Source: Rosellinia necatrix (lineage: Eukaryota; Ascomycota; Sordariomycetes; Xylariales; Xylariaceae). From it: 64,000 nt of DNA. The notes beneath the pieces were generated by a model that did no database searches, was not told where the DNA came from, and saw only the letters and a program-made list of their open reading frames with translations. The position numbers and the translations under genes are program-made. Below, piece after piece: positions 19,857-32,016 of the stretch (position 1 is its first letter; the number at the start of each line of letters is the position of its first letter). The DNA is taken from positions 4,191,001 to 4,255,000 of the forward strand of contig JAGYVD010000004.1 in the NCBI GenBank assembly GCA_021209875.1. Reading direction: 5' to 3'.

Positions 19857-22800
19857 GTTGTATATCTCGAACTACGTCTTCGTGATTCGGTTGATATGGT
19901 TAATCGCTAGCTCGGGTGTTGGCCTAGTAGACGAGGGATGGTAGAGTAGCCAAGGCTTGCCTATAACCGGAAGAAGTAAGCTTCAATACCATGACGATAT
20001 GACGCCGGTTCGCCATCATGTCTGATTATGCATAATAAGAGGGGTCGAAAGGGCTAACAAATGAGGCGGTGAACAGATGGCGAGGTCTGTTGCGGCTGCG
20101 TCAATCCAACTTGTGAGCTGGGGAAGAAAATGTCTATATTTTGCGAATCGGAGGGATTGACACACGACGGGGATATGGATTTGGGGTACTCACCGAACCT
20201 TGAACCAACAACACACGAACTCTACCACAGGGCAACCCAGCGACGGAGCACCTCGGCAGGGAGAAGGGGAAATCGGATAGGCAGCGCGGATCAAGGCGGC
20301 AACGATGATGTAACTCGAAGCCAGAAAGCACAAGGCCTCCCGACGGTTCGATAATCGGGACGGACGGCAAAGCGACACCGGGAGCGGAGAGAGATGGAGC
20401 CGTGCAACGGTGGGAGAATCGTGGGCGGGATCGTGTGCGTGATCGTGTGCGGGATCGTGCGATAGGGACCGGCAAGGTAACGAAAGAACAGGGTGACAGG
20501 GAATGGGCTGTTACGCCCGCTCGACGAGAAAATTGGCAGATTGGCACAATCCGATGTTGATCTGGCTATGCCGCAAACACCTGATGATGGGTGTCCGATA
20601 ATGGGGAATTGCAGCGTCTGTCAAGAATCGAACGTGAATCCAGAGTGTATGAAGGGCAAACCCGCCGACCACCAAATGGTAGGGTAGATAGGCAGGTACC
20701 TAGTGGTGGGCAATGGGTGAATGCGGGGCGAATGGTGGGTGAGAGCCAACGTTGAAAACCCGCCCGTTTGCGTTTGGAGGGGTCTGGTGACGATAAACCT
20801 TAGCTACCTAGTGACAAACTAACGTAGAGGTACCTAGGTAAGTACCCACGGACAGGCGTGTAATATAGGTGGTGGATAGTACCTGTCTAACAGCGCAACT
20901 ACCTGCCTATCTACCCGTTAAAATACTACTACTACTAACTACACTACTAACTACTGCCACTACCTATCTAGGTACCTACCAAGGCAGGTTCCAACTGCTA
21001 CTGCCCTTATAGTGAGCGACCTTGTAAGTACCTAGGTACCCAGGTAGGCAGTATCTGGATAGTAGATGGGTGCCAAATTACCTAGGTAGTTATAAGTGCC
21101 TGTCATCAAAAGAGCCACAACCTAGACTAGACGGTCAATTCTGCATTGTCATATTTTGCAGCAGGCGAACAGGTAGGAAGAAACAGCGAATAAGTACTTC
21201 ACTTATCTGACCAAAGCCCACCTAGTAACCTAGATGTAGGCAGGGGATAGGCAGGCCGCAGAGTTCAGGGCCTGTTTCGGTCTAAAGGTGCATTAGAGAA
21301 AGTATAAGTATTTTACTAGTAGTAGGTAGGCTATCTGAGGTTATTTAGGTTAGTGAACCCCAGGCTCTACTTTACCTCTTTCTTTTTTGCATCTCATATT
21401 TATCTATGCGGCAATCGCTTTCAGCAGTTTGGCGGCAGGTGTGTTTAAGTTGGGTGTGAGAACCCACTTCTGGGTTAGGGTTTTCTTGCATAAAGAGCCA
21501 GTATGCACTCACAAGCCAACCGGGCGGGTTCAAGACATTGATGTCCGAGGCCAGGAACCCCAATGTGCCATCTAACAGCACAAGCCCTGCCGAGCTGGTC
21601 GTGTGAGCTTTATAGATAATCCGCCTTCATTGCATCGTCCCCTTGTGTGGGGCACATCTCCTTGAAATGGACCGGGGAATACGGGAATACATACCAGTAC
21701 ATAACACTAGGTGCATGTAAATAGTACGGCATGTTGGTGATGAGTCGACAGACGAACCAGCTACGTCATATAGGGACAACGTCAACCAGAAATCTGGGGC
21801 AGACCGCCAGAACAAGAGCGGGATGTCCTATCTATGTATCACATGTCCCCATTTTAGTTCCATCAATCAAACACAGCCTTTCCTTCCCAGCATACTGTAC
21901 CTACCTTTGGATAATAAGTCGGGTGTAGGTACCCTTTCATCTGGATTTGCGCGTCAACATTCTTTAGCCATCACAGCCTCCGACCAGTTTTGCGATCATC
22001 CACAGGCTATCATCGAGATGTTTGTACAGCGCCCTCATCAGAGGGTTTGGTACCCCCGACAATCAGATTTGGTTTATTATAAGCGCTAGGCCTTATACAG
22101 TTAGCCCCATGAATACAATGAGGTTTGAAGTGCCCAACAATCAATCCACTTGTGTGTTGCTTATCTCAGACAGAGGTCTCTCATCCAGAGACAGCCTACC
22201 TGACCTTAGGTACCTAGGCTACTGACTAACACTTATACAAACCAAAGATCCAAGGAGTCCGATGCCTGTAGTTAGTGCCCTGTGACACGATCTCTTTCGG
22301 TACTAGTCTTCCGGTCTAATCAGCCTTACAATTTCTTTTCAACCGCACCTGCTACCAGCAGCAATGTGGCACCAACGTCGGAGCGGTAAATGTCAGTTCA
22401 AAAAGGCGTGGTAGGCTAAATTGGGTTAACCAGTTACACAAGATCGGGGATTGAATTAGTGTAGGTCAATCAGTCAAGGGCAAGATAGTACCTAAGTACT
22501 TACCCCTCCCTCTGAAAATGTTCGCCTTGTCCTGTCGACCTACTGCATGCCTATGTAGTGTACAGCATTGTTTTAGCCGAGTCCAAAAGTGGCGGGTAGC
22601 ATCTTGAGAAAGGTCCGCAGGGATTCCTAATCCGTAGTAGGCTTAGGTACCTCTCTTTATACACTACAGACCTACCTACTTGCCTACCCACCTACGTAGG
22701 TACCTAGTAAAGTGCCAACAGTTCGCCGCTTAAAAAAAAAGAAAAAAAAAAGGAAAAAAGAGTGTCGAGTAGGAGGTAGGTACCCGTAAACTATCCAATA

Positions 22801-24036
22801 TCAATGCACGCTTTGGGCATCATCAAGCGGCTGAAACAGGCACTCATTGCATACATGCCCCGGCAGTAGTTATGCAGCAATCTATTCCGGTCCTCAACAT
22901 CGGCCAGCCATCGGCTGTTGGCTTCCACCATGGCAGGCTACCCCGGAGGAATACCCCAGGCAATAAATGGCGCAATATGACAAGCGAAGACCTTGCTTCC
23001 AGTAATACCGAGTTTTCATCTCGCCTCTGCCTGGAAGCCGGGGAGGGCCAAGGGCGGAGGTGCCCAATCGTCCCATGTCTGCTGCTTGACGCACGTATGT
23101 AAGTTGAGGAAGCAGCGTAGGCAGGTAAGCTTCGAGAACCGTCCGATCCAGACCTGGCCTCGTCCAGATCCGCATGCGGAAGCGACGAACTCGACACTTC
23201 CCCCGGCACCGGTGTGATGTCATTCCCCTCTGATCACCGCGACTGGCCGAGAGTAGACGTGCCTTGGCCCGTTTGATGTGGCGTGACAGCCCGTGCCATT
23301 CTTTCCCTTCCTTTCCTTTTCAGGGTCCATTGGGCAGATTTCCCGCGTTCCATTTTGCATCGTGCCTATGCATCTGCTCTGGCCACTCAGGTGCGCCAGC
23401 TCTGTCACTGCCGGGGGGGACCATTGCCCTTGGGAGCACAGATCCCTGCCAGCTTGCTCCGCAGGGGGAGCTTGTGTGGATGGGGCACCAGGCCAGCGCA
23501 GATGAGGACATTCGCGAAGGAGAACACACGAAGATGGGGAGACGAGGAGGGGGAAGGGGTTGGGTGGCGCCGAGGAAGCCTTACAGCCAGGCACGTATCG
23601 TAGATTATTACCTTTTAATTTCGGCACGGCCTCTCAGAACATGCCACCAATTTCGTCTCTTTCGTGTGATCATAACACAGGCCATCGCCATCGCCATCTC
23701 CTCGCCCCCTCCCCCCGCCCCGTCTCGCTGGCTCGCGCGATAGCATTCAAGATGTCCCTAGCTAGCCAAACAACCCTCACTTGAGCCTCTCGGGACCCCC
23801 AACGAGGCCGCCCTCCATCGCGCTGTCGAGAGCACCGGTGCGAGGAGGAGAAGATAAAGATATAGAGTGATAATGGTGACTCGAGGTTCCCGAACGCCCC
23901 CTTCCCCTCGTCCCTACTAATCAGAAGGGACAGAACCTCGCAGCCGGAGTCGCACACTCTTAAGGAGAGCCGGCCCCCAGAGAAAAACCCCCCTCCCCGA
24001 TCTCCAGGCCACCAGATCAACCCATCAGCCTACGGG
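19857..24036. other. 4.2-kb intergenic region rich in TACCTAGGTA words
   Basis: No supported gene. At 20405-20462 there are imperfect GATCGTGTGC/GGGATCGTG repeats. Between 20690 and 21330, and again at 22190-22220 and 22640-22790, there are dense TAGGTACCTAGGTA-like words, one followed by an A-rich run (22732-22760). Both strands carry many overlapping 60-130-codon frames without family similarity. A C-rich block at 23700-24010 precedes the small frame at 24037. Confidence 0.45.
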
Positions 24037-24237
24037 ATGTGTCACGCGTGGCGCTGGTGGTATTATTGCTTGACGTGCGGTCGCGGCCCGCTAAACGGGG
24101 AGGCCGTGTATTGCTGGAGGATGTCCTGCGACTCCGACTTTGTCGAGACGCCGTATTGCCCGAACCTCATCTGTGAAGATCACGCCTCACACGGGGCCGA
24201 CTGCTTGGAGTATGGAATGTACCACAAGTGGCGCTAG
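24037..24237 (+). CDS. possible small cysteine-rich protein, 66 residues
   Basis: A short frame starting MCHAWRWWYYC with nine cysteines, spaced C-x2-C (CLTC), C-x4-C (CWRMSC), C-x4-C (CPNLIC) and a last C near the end. This is the pattern of small fungal intracellular zinc-binding-like proteins that begin MC. There is no signal peptide. The ATG is preceded by about 100 nt of C/A-rich sequence without ATG. It may be complete, or the first exon of a longer gene. The support is composition and cysteine spacing only, so I list it with low confidence. Confidence 0.35.
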   Translation: MCHAWRWWYYCLTCGRGPLNGEAVYCWRMSCDSDFVETPYCPNLICEDHASHGADCLEYGMYHKWR

Positions 24238-24630
24238 CTCGTGCCGATAGGCAGCACCCCTCAGCTAGAGCGTTTGTGCCGGAAAAGAAGGGAGCCCATG
24301 GGTAGAGCAAAAAGGCTAGGGATTGGAGAGCTTGGGCCAACGACGCGTTTTCTAAGGTTCACTACCTCCCAGATATGAGTCCTTACCTCGCGATCGCACC
24401 AGTGTATGACGACAATGGGCCAGCCGGTGATATACATATCGCCAGATGATTTAATCAGGGATATCTCTGTAAAGCTAATGAAGTACACTGTTTCGCCTCT
24501 TCCGCACTTATCGTTCCATTTCGTGCATAGCGGTCGCTTCGGGCTCCTTTCACCGGTTTTAACTTCTTGTCGCCCTCCTCGCGCCCGTATGGGACACTAT
24601 ACTAACACCAGGGACTCCCTAGTGCTGGTA
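24238..24630. other. short intergenic region, nothing seen
   Basis: Between the small Cys-rich frame (+) and the 3' end of the next gene (-). No repeats or recognisable signals. Confidence 0.4.
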
Positions 24631-25397
24631 TCAATATATATACTCGTTAACCCTATCATACGGATTATAACCGTCGCATCCGTGGTCTGCGGGCCACCGC
24701 CATCGCGGCCCCCGTGTCACCCGGTCCGGTCGCCGCGGCGGTGATTTGACCCACAAAGGTCGCCAGAACTTGGAACGATAAAACAACAATTTTTCGCCTT
24801 TTCCCTCTGGGCGAGATTTCGACGGCTTAACCCGTATCAACACGCCTGCGTCGCGGTAGGGTTTTCCCCCCTCGCATTCTTCCGAGGTATTGTCTCCGCT
24901 TTCATAATCAATAGGCAGGTTCGCGTCATCGTTTAATGGGCCATGAGACCGTAGTATCTCTTGCACCTCTGGTTGGGCTACGTAAAGGGCGGATGAATAG
25001 GCCGGGCCGGGGTGGTTTACAATATTGGGATCTGGAGCTGAAGATAAATACTCTGCATCCACCCCAGAATTTGTGCCGAACATCCGCCACTGGTAAAGAC
25101 CTGCAAAATGTCAGAAACGGGGTTTACATATTTTTTGTGCTCTGTTTTACCACCGTAGGTTACCCGACACTGGTGCTTGAACCTTTCGTCAGGGTCTATT
25201 GCCGGTTTAGACCAAGGAATGTCTGCAGGTCCCGCGTCCTGAACTAATTCATCCGCGATCAAGCCCCCCGTGTCAAAAGACACGGTGTCCTCGTCTTCGC
25301 CTTTATAGGGGCGCACTTCCTGGCGAGAACGATGGCACCGGCAGGATCGCGAATGTTTCGATCTTGATTGGTGATGATTTGCTTTGTCGCGTGCCAT
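24631..25397 (-). CDS. orphan two-exon hypothetical protein
   Basis: Proposed exons 25397-25151 and 25100-24631. The 50-nt intron has a GTAAAA donor, CTGAC branch point and TTGCAG acceptor, and removing it joins two frames in phase 1 (VTYGGLYQWRMFGTNS). Product 238 residues. The N-terminus is strikingly basic with an SRSKHSRSCRCHRSR word (residues 11-25); an acidic middle follows, and the C-terminal part is basic (FYRSKFWRPLWVKSPPRRPDR). No signal peptide or membrane segment. I recognise no family. The fact that one good intron fuses two otherwise unrelated open frames is the main support. It sits in an AT-richer, repeat-bearing stretch and may be lineage-specific. Confidence 0.5.
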
Positions 25398-26388
25398 GAC
25401 TCTGGCCTATAAGAATATGGCGGGCTAATAAAGATACTGTAATAAGCAGGTACGAGTGCAATTCAGGACCTCGCCCTGGATATGAGTTATTCGTGGTTAA
25501 GGCCTACGATATCTGGTATCAGAAGCCGCCTCGTGTGTCTCACCGCTTTAGCCGAGGCATAGAGGCAGGATCCTACACGACGGGATGGCCATGTTTATAT
25601 GGAGCATCTGCTTAATAGGCCTTGCAGTCATGATATCAAACTGGTGGAAGTATTTATTGCAACATGATCCTTGAATGGCGAAGGAGCAAAATGCAAAACC
25701 AAGTGGCGAGGCCAATTCCGAATGGAAGTTCCCATCGATGTATCTGGCGGCGAAAACCACAATTTTCGGATTTGCCAGAGCCACCCGCGGCCGCAACCGT
25801 TCGGTGTATAGTATCACTACATACAGTCTTTCTATGCCGCAGGATTAATTAGGGGTTGGATAACGACGTGGTAGCGAAGCAGATCGAAATCCGGTGCGAA
25901 CATCAATGGGATAAAGATATGTTGGATGTATAACGGAATATCGTAGGAGACATGCAAATGTGAAGGTTCGTATCGAGACCGCCGCGCAGTGAACGCCACA
26001 CATAAGAGGCCATACATAAGAGGCCACACACAAAAGCCTACACATAAAAGAGATTCCTTGCATGGACGTACAAGTAGATGTAGGTTTGATACCCTCCTAC
26101 GTGGCTTGCCGGGTCTGGACTCATTGGATGCCTAAAGTGCATTTCCCTAACAAATGCCAATCTGATGACGCGGTCGATCGGTTTATTGGTCTTGGCAAGG
26201 CCACACATGCCTCGCATGGCTCTCCTCACCGAGGATTTCAGGAATATGATTGGAGATTCCCACCATAGAGACGATGGGGGGATAGTTGTATCGAAATGGT
26301 GTGCTTGGTTCAAATATCTCGAATCGGTGGGCATATAATTATGTTGGAGCCCATAAACTGAGGTACCTTAATGATTATGCCGTGTCTT

Positions 26389-26486
26389 AAATACCAAATA
26401 CCAAATACCAAATACCAAATACCAAATACCAAATACCAAATACCAAATACCAAATACCAAATACCAAATACCAAATACTAAATACC
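26389..26486. repeat. AAATACC heptamer array, 14 copies
   Basis: Exactly 14 head-to-tail copies of AAATACC (98 bp). Only copy 13 differs (AAATACT). The near-perfect order points to recent expansion. It is not a known fungal telomere unit. Confidence 0.95.
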
Positions 26487-26645
26487 AAAGATATAAGATA
26501 TGGTTAAAGGGAATTGCCAATTCAAACTTTTAGTGTGTGTATATATGTGCTCGTTGGGAAACATAACTATGCTTTTGACATTCTTCTAATCACTTATGGT
26601 TGTATTTTTGTTTTTACTCTGCCATGTGCATATAGCTTAACCAAG

Positions 26646-26676
26646 ACGGATGGGTGGATGGATGGATGGATGGATG
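26646..26676. repeat. GGAT/GATG tetranucleotide tract
   Basis: About seven GGAT units with one GGGT at the left end. Confidence 0.85.
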
Positions 26677-27970
26677 AATAATTTACCATAAATCCAGCCA
26701 TTGCACTTAGTCACCACCAGATACTTATCGTAAGTGGTACTGCATCGGAATAAGCAATGGGCGACGTCAGCAACCCGTGCGAGCACAATTTGCCGCAATT
26801 GACTTTTCCAAAGGACCATAGCTCGTAAACCTGCCCAAGGACGCTTCTACAGCCGTGGCAAGCAACCCACTTTCAGCTCCCCCAATATTGCACATTTTAG
26901 GTTGGATTCCCAAATCGGCACATTGGATTACTATCAATATTGGCCTCATACTGGCATCGGGTTTTGAACAAATCCCCCCACCCCGTGAGGCCAATTTTCT
27001 GATGCAAGGCTCGGATTACGAGGGATCGACAGACGAGGCCGCTTCTACCCGACAAGGAAGATGTGGGGTGGGGGGGAAGGGAACTTCCAGGAAAACAAAC
27101 GATGCCATCTAGAGGCGCGGCGCGGGGCGCATTAAGACCCCAATGCCACACGAGAGGAAAACTTGAGGGGAGGCCGTTTTTAGATGCACGATTTTCGGCC
27201 TCATCACGCGCATTGTCCCATAGGCAGCCGTTACGATGCAGCCTCGCTACCGTAGAGACATAGGTTTTTTTTTTTGGGATTCCTGCTATATGGTGAGGCT
27301 GACAGGCGATGTAACGAATCATCGAATGACATATCATAGATCACAGGGATAGCGGTAGCACTACATCACGACATCGCTACTACTCAAAAGCAAACGCAGA
27401 CGGTTATGATGTCAAACACTTGATCGTCTGCAGCTACCCATATCACTCCCATAATTAGGACCGTAGCAGAAACAATCAACTGCCGTCTAATTTCTCCATC
27501 AATTCTGTCCTTGTCGCTTTATGCATCAAAAGGCGACAAGTGAGCCCTATTGTAAAGTTTAACTTCGTCAACTAGAAGTTGAGCGTTTCTAGAAACCCTT
27601 TTTGCCTTAATCTTTGCGTTCTTGATGTGATAATACTACAAAAAACCTATAAGAAATACTGGCTGGTTAATGCATAGGTTGGTACATAGGTTACATTTCG
27701 CTCTATAAATAAAATATTGTGCAGTTCCATTCCAATCAGGTGCCTTTCTTGGCACACGCAAAATGTAAAATGAGGCAATGTCAATTGCGGTTGGTTAAAC
27801 TTATGATTAGATCTAGATATAATACACGGACCAGTCAATCGTCGGGTACGGGAACGTCATGAAGAGGCGATATCTAGTCGAGAAGTCACTATAAACAATA
27901 CCGGATCGAAACTACCGTCCTGAACTCCTGCTCCTATCGTGAAATCATCAACGCATCGGCAATCCCAAGA

Positions 27971-30878
27971 TCAAAATATCCCCCACCGGCCTCGCTCTTT
28001 TTCATTGCTCGCTTTTGAGTTCCTCTTTCCTCTATCTCGTTCCCGGCCCTCAATCTGCCTCAGACTCTCCATTTTCCCTAGGACGAGTTCGAGAAGTTCT
28101 TTCCGCTTAATGACTTCAAGATGTTTTTTGATTTTCGGGTCTTCTTTGGCGAACCTCTCAACTTGATCGTCTGATAGGTGGCGACCGAGCCGTATGTCTA
28201 ACTCCCGGGGGAAATTGTAGTAGAACTCGGATAGCAATTCTACGTTCAAAAATAGCACTGCCGTTGATGCCAATTTGGTGGCTACCGCGTCAAGGAAAAC
28301 TTCGGGGCAATGGTATTTGTTCTCCATGATAGCACACTGTTTCGACTTGACTGCAAGCAGGCGCATTTTTAGGATATCGGCGCGATCACGCAAGAATACG
28401 GCTTCCCGGCCTTTCATGTGAATGTTAGTGTGGGCTACTGACAGAATGCCGGGGAAGGAGTACATACCTTTCGAAAGTAGAGCAGCGCTGAACCCCCCTG
28501 CGCCGGTTTGGCTCTCCCCTTCGACGAGGATGTCGCCCCGTCGCGCCTTATCAATAAAGTTTGTGACCTCCTTCAGTTTTCTCCTCCCCCCCACAGTCGC
28601 CTCCAGATCTTTGAATGCACTTTCACAAGCGTGTAGCTCCTTCTTTAGGACTCCTTGGACGTGGTCTCTTCCGGCGCTCCATTCACGCTCCTCCATATCG
28701 ATATCGAACTTGAACGGCTTGATACAGTTCTCAACTTGGTCGCTTGTGCTGTAGAATCTATCGTTCAAGATGCTCGATGCGGCTTCAGTAATGGCTTGAC
28801 GAGCGAAGGGGTGGTTGACAAAGGTCGACTGGCTGATAAGATTGTCCACATGGGACTGGATTGAACCTGCCACGACGTTTGTCGCCAGTCTGCCCACGCC
28901 AAGCTTAGTAAGTGCGGAAGTTGATGCGTCTAGTCGTCGGCGCCAGTAGAGAGAGTCCGGGTCGGCTTTGGGAAGGTCAACTAAATTATCGGGCTCTAGA
29001 GGAGGAACCCCGAGGTCGTATATAGGCTTGTTCCAATACTTTGCGGCGAGGAGATCCAATACTCGTTGATCAAGTTCGTTCTTTAAAAGCTCATGCATCT
29101 GGGGTCGCCCGAATTCCTCGGCAAATCGCTTGAACGAATGTTTGAAGGCATCCAAACTCTCGGCAAGGTACGACTCGGCGGATAAAGGTCGATCATTGTA
29201 TTGGACCTTGAACTCGTAAGTAGCCTCCTCCAACTCTTGGCGGATCGCATCGCTTGTGCCCTGTAAGCTTGCTGACATGGTCTGCTCAAGAACATGCATC
29301 AACTTCTTGCGTAGCGTTGAAGTTCCGACAGCCACGTCCGCGCTGGGCCCAAACTCCAAGGGGTGAGATGAGAAGTAGGCATGTTCGTTTTTAGTAATAG
29401 CTGATGTTAGGTTACCGTCGCCTTTCTTGAAGAGCACAGTAGTCATAGGCGCGCGGGACACTACTCCCACATATCCTAATCGAAGCGGGTACTGCTTGTC
29501 GTTTAGGATCGATGCACCTCTTGTTGGGTCCACAAGGTCCATCTTGGTTACGACTCCAATCGTCCGCTCGCCCCTGGGGTCAACCCTTCGGCTTGCTCTT
29601 AGTGCGGTCGAATTTGCCAAGTCGACGTCTGCGGCGGAAATTGCTAGTATCACGTTGGGTGCTTGGATGTATTTGTCGCAGAGCTCTGAGATCTTTTGCT
29701 TGAGTTCAAGAGGCTGGTTTTTCCCCACAACCTGAATATAGCCGGGTAAATCGATAAGTGAAAGATCGGGGACGTTGGGCGAAGAGATGGTAAGCCGGAT
29801 GGGATCATCTGAAACACACTGCTCCTCGGAGACGGCTTGATTTAGCTCTGTCAGGGTTCGTCGGATGGAAGAGAAGTCGGAGATCTTGCCGAGCCCAAGA
29901 TCCGGAAATTCGCCGTACTCGGAGCGAGATTCAGGGGTATTGATCAATGTGAGTTCGATTGGCCTCCGTGTGACCATGTTAGAACCTTTCGGGAGGAACT
30001 CGTGCCCGACTATAGCCTCCAGCACAGAGCTCTTCCCAGAAGATTGTGACCCGATGACGACGATGGACGGCAGAGTTAATGTGCTCGACTGCCCAATTCT
30101 TGCCAAGATGTTCCGGATCTCGATCATTTTCTTGGTCAGCACCATCATCTGGTCATCTTTGGCGATTTCATCAGCACCTCGAGTGTCATCCTCTGGCGAT
30201 TGATCGTAGCCATAGGCTAGAGCAGAGGCACCTGCGGCTGCCGCGGCCCCAGTTCTGTTTTGGTTCGGCGGTTCCTCGCCCCCGGGCCTCCATCCCCCTT
30301 ACCCCCATCCCCCTTGCCCGTGCCGATTTCTTCGTGGATTTTCAGGATTTTCTGCATCCACTCCGGGAACTCGACCTGTTCTTTGGTGTTCTCCCATCCT
30401 CGCATTGTCTGGTCGGCAACACCCTTCGCACCGTCGAACAGGCTCGTGGCCGTGTTGGTTACCGTAGCCTTGGTGGTGTTGATAACGTCCCAGGCGTAGT
30501 TACTGGCCTCTAAACAGTGATGACATTAGCCGACCAATCCCACACGCCGACGAGGAGGTCTAGGTCTGAATACGTACGGGTGGCTTGGTACTGCACCCAG
30601 GCCAGCCCGCCTATCATCACGCCACCAGCCAGCGCCGGGATCCGGATGAACTTGATCATGAGCCGCGGCAGGAGGCGGGCGAAGGAGGCATTGCGCACGG
30701 CGACGGAATTGTGGAAGGAATTGACCGGGAACCACATGCGTCGCCTCGCGGCCCGGATGGCGGCATCGGCTCGAAGAAGGCCGCCGGATGGGATGTGGTG
30801 GTATTGACGCACGGCGCGGGCGGTGGCCGAACGCGTTGCCGGAAGGCGGCCGGCCGTTGCTATAAGCCGTCCGCTCAT
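27971..30878 (-). CDS. mgm1: mitochondrial dynamin-like GTPase Mgm1 (OPA1 orthologue)
   Basis: Drives inner-membrane fusion and cristae shaping. Exons: 30878-30578, 30509-30303, 30231-28468 and 28410-27971, with phases consistent; product 903 residues. Residues 1-70 are an Arg-rich mitochondrial presequence and one membrane segment lies at about 79-97 (ALAGGVMIGGLAWVQYQ). A Gly/Lys/Asp-rich linker follows, near where the family is cut by rhomboid protease to give the short form. The GTPase domain has GSQSSGKS (230-237), DLPG (330-333) and TKMD (398-401); then the dynamin middle and GED-like C-terminal regions. The third intron (28467-28411, GTATGT donor, CTAAC branch, 57 nt) is a multiple of three and free of stops, so retention would insert 19 residues. 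I favour removal because it restores the LLSKGREAVFLRDRA block of the family. Confidence 0.95.
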
Positions 30879-32016
30879 GCCGATGGTGCGAGTCGGAGGC
30901 GCTCGGGATAGGGACGGTATGTCATGAACGACGCTCGTGGGTGTGGTCTGGATGCGATGTGGGAGGATGGAAACTTAGGTCCTGTATGACCTTTGGAGGG
31001 CCGTTTCGGCACCAACGTAAAATATACCCGATCCAGGTCCACAATACCCCTGCTAACTAGAGTGACATCACATTTGCAGATAGGCATAGATCGTATCTTG
31101 TACCGATAGTTATCGCTGGCACTTGTGATGTGGCGTGGCACAGGCAAAATCATGTGGCTGTAAATATGCTGTAGAATTCATCAACCTAGGTAATACCTAC
31201 TAGGTACCTAGGTAGGTACCTAGGTAGGTAAGTAGGCTTATACCCATGCTATCGGTCTATTCAGGTTCTCACGTTGGTGACGAATTAACACTCCAAGGAA
31301 TAGCTTTAAGCTCGAGGCCAATTGTAAAAGGTGAGTGGTTGTTGGTTTTATGAGGTACCCTACCTACGTCTGTAGGCGCCTTTACAGCGTTAGATTAGGT
31401 AGGTAGGTAGGTACCTGGCACATCAAGAGGGGTGGGTTATGTAATAACCCGATAGCCCAAAAACCAAAAGGGTGGCTACCCCGCACAGCTAATAAATTAA
31501 AAAAAAAAAACCGCAGGGATTATAATGGAACTATCCAGTTCAGATCCTAAACAACTGCTTTCTTTATTTACTGTTCATGCAAATACTACAGCCGACAAGT
31601 TTATTTCTTACCAATTTCTTGCTCCAGCCTCACGCCCCACATATTCGTGGTGATATCCCTTATTCTTCCACTTTGCCTTGGCTCGCATGGAATGAAGAGA
31701 GTAGTAATATGTGCTGATGGGCGAAATCGGATGGGCTGGGCTGGGCTGGGCCTCGTCATGATTGCTTGAGTGGTTTTTGGTCACTATCATTTGGTGTGAG
31801 CATGGGATTAATTAGTAGTAATGAAACTACGATGCATTACATAAATCTTGTTGACAATTTGCTGCGTCGCAATCCAGAACGCCGCGCTTTTTGGATCTTG
31901 TGTCCTTGTCCCCGCTCATTCCTTTTGTTGAACGCCGAAATCTATGTCCATGCAAATTCTAGCCTTTGGTCACCAACGAGTAGCGGGCCATCGAGCTCGC
32001 CTACCTGACTAGTATA
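30879..32016. other. mgm1 promoter and dug3 3' region, with TAGGTACC words
   Basis: Contents: CCTAGGTAGGTACC runs at 31185-31235 and 31393-31415 and an A11 run at 31500-31510; the rest is plain. A 60-codon minus-strand frame at 31608-31790 shows no family similarity. Confidence 0.5.

Larger units (their letters stand above)
25398..27970. other. intergenic with heptamer array and other repeats
   Basis: Holds imperfect 15-17-bp repeats CACATAAGAGGCCAT (about 25998-26050), a 14-copy AAATACC array (26389-26486), a GGAT tract (26646-26676) and T10 at 27265-27275. The final 300 bases form the 3' region of mgm1. No convincing coding frame. Confidence 0.5.

Noticed and set aside
20134..20547. 137-codon minus-strand frame
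   Set aside because: Driven by the GATCGTGTGC repeat (RSRTRSRTRSRPR) and lacking any domain.
22844..24020. Many overlapping 70-159-codon frames
   Set aside because: All six frames partly open, no family similarity; the region looks non-coding.
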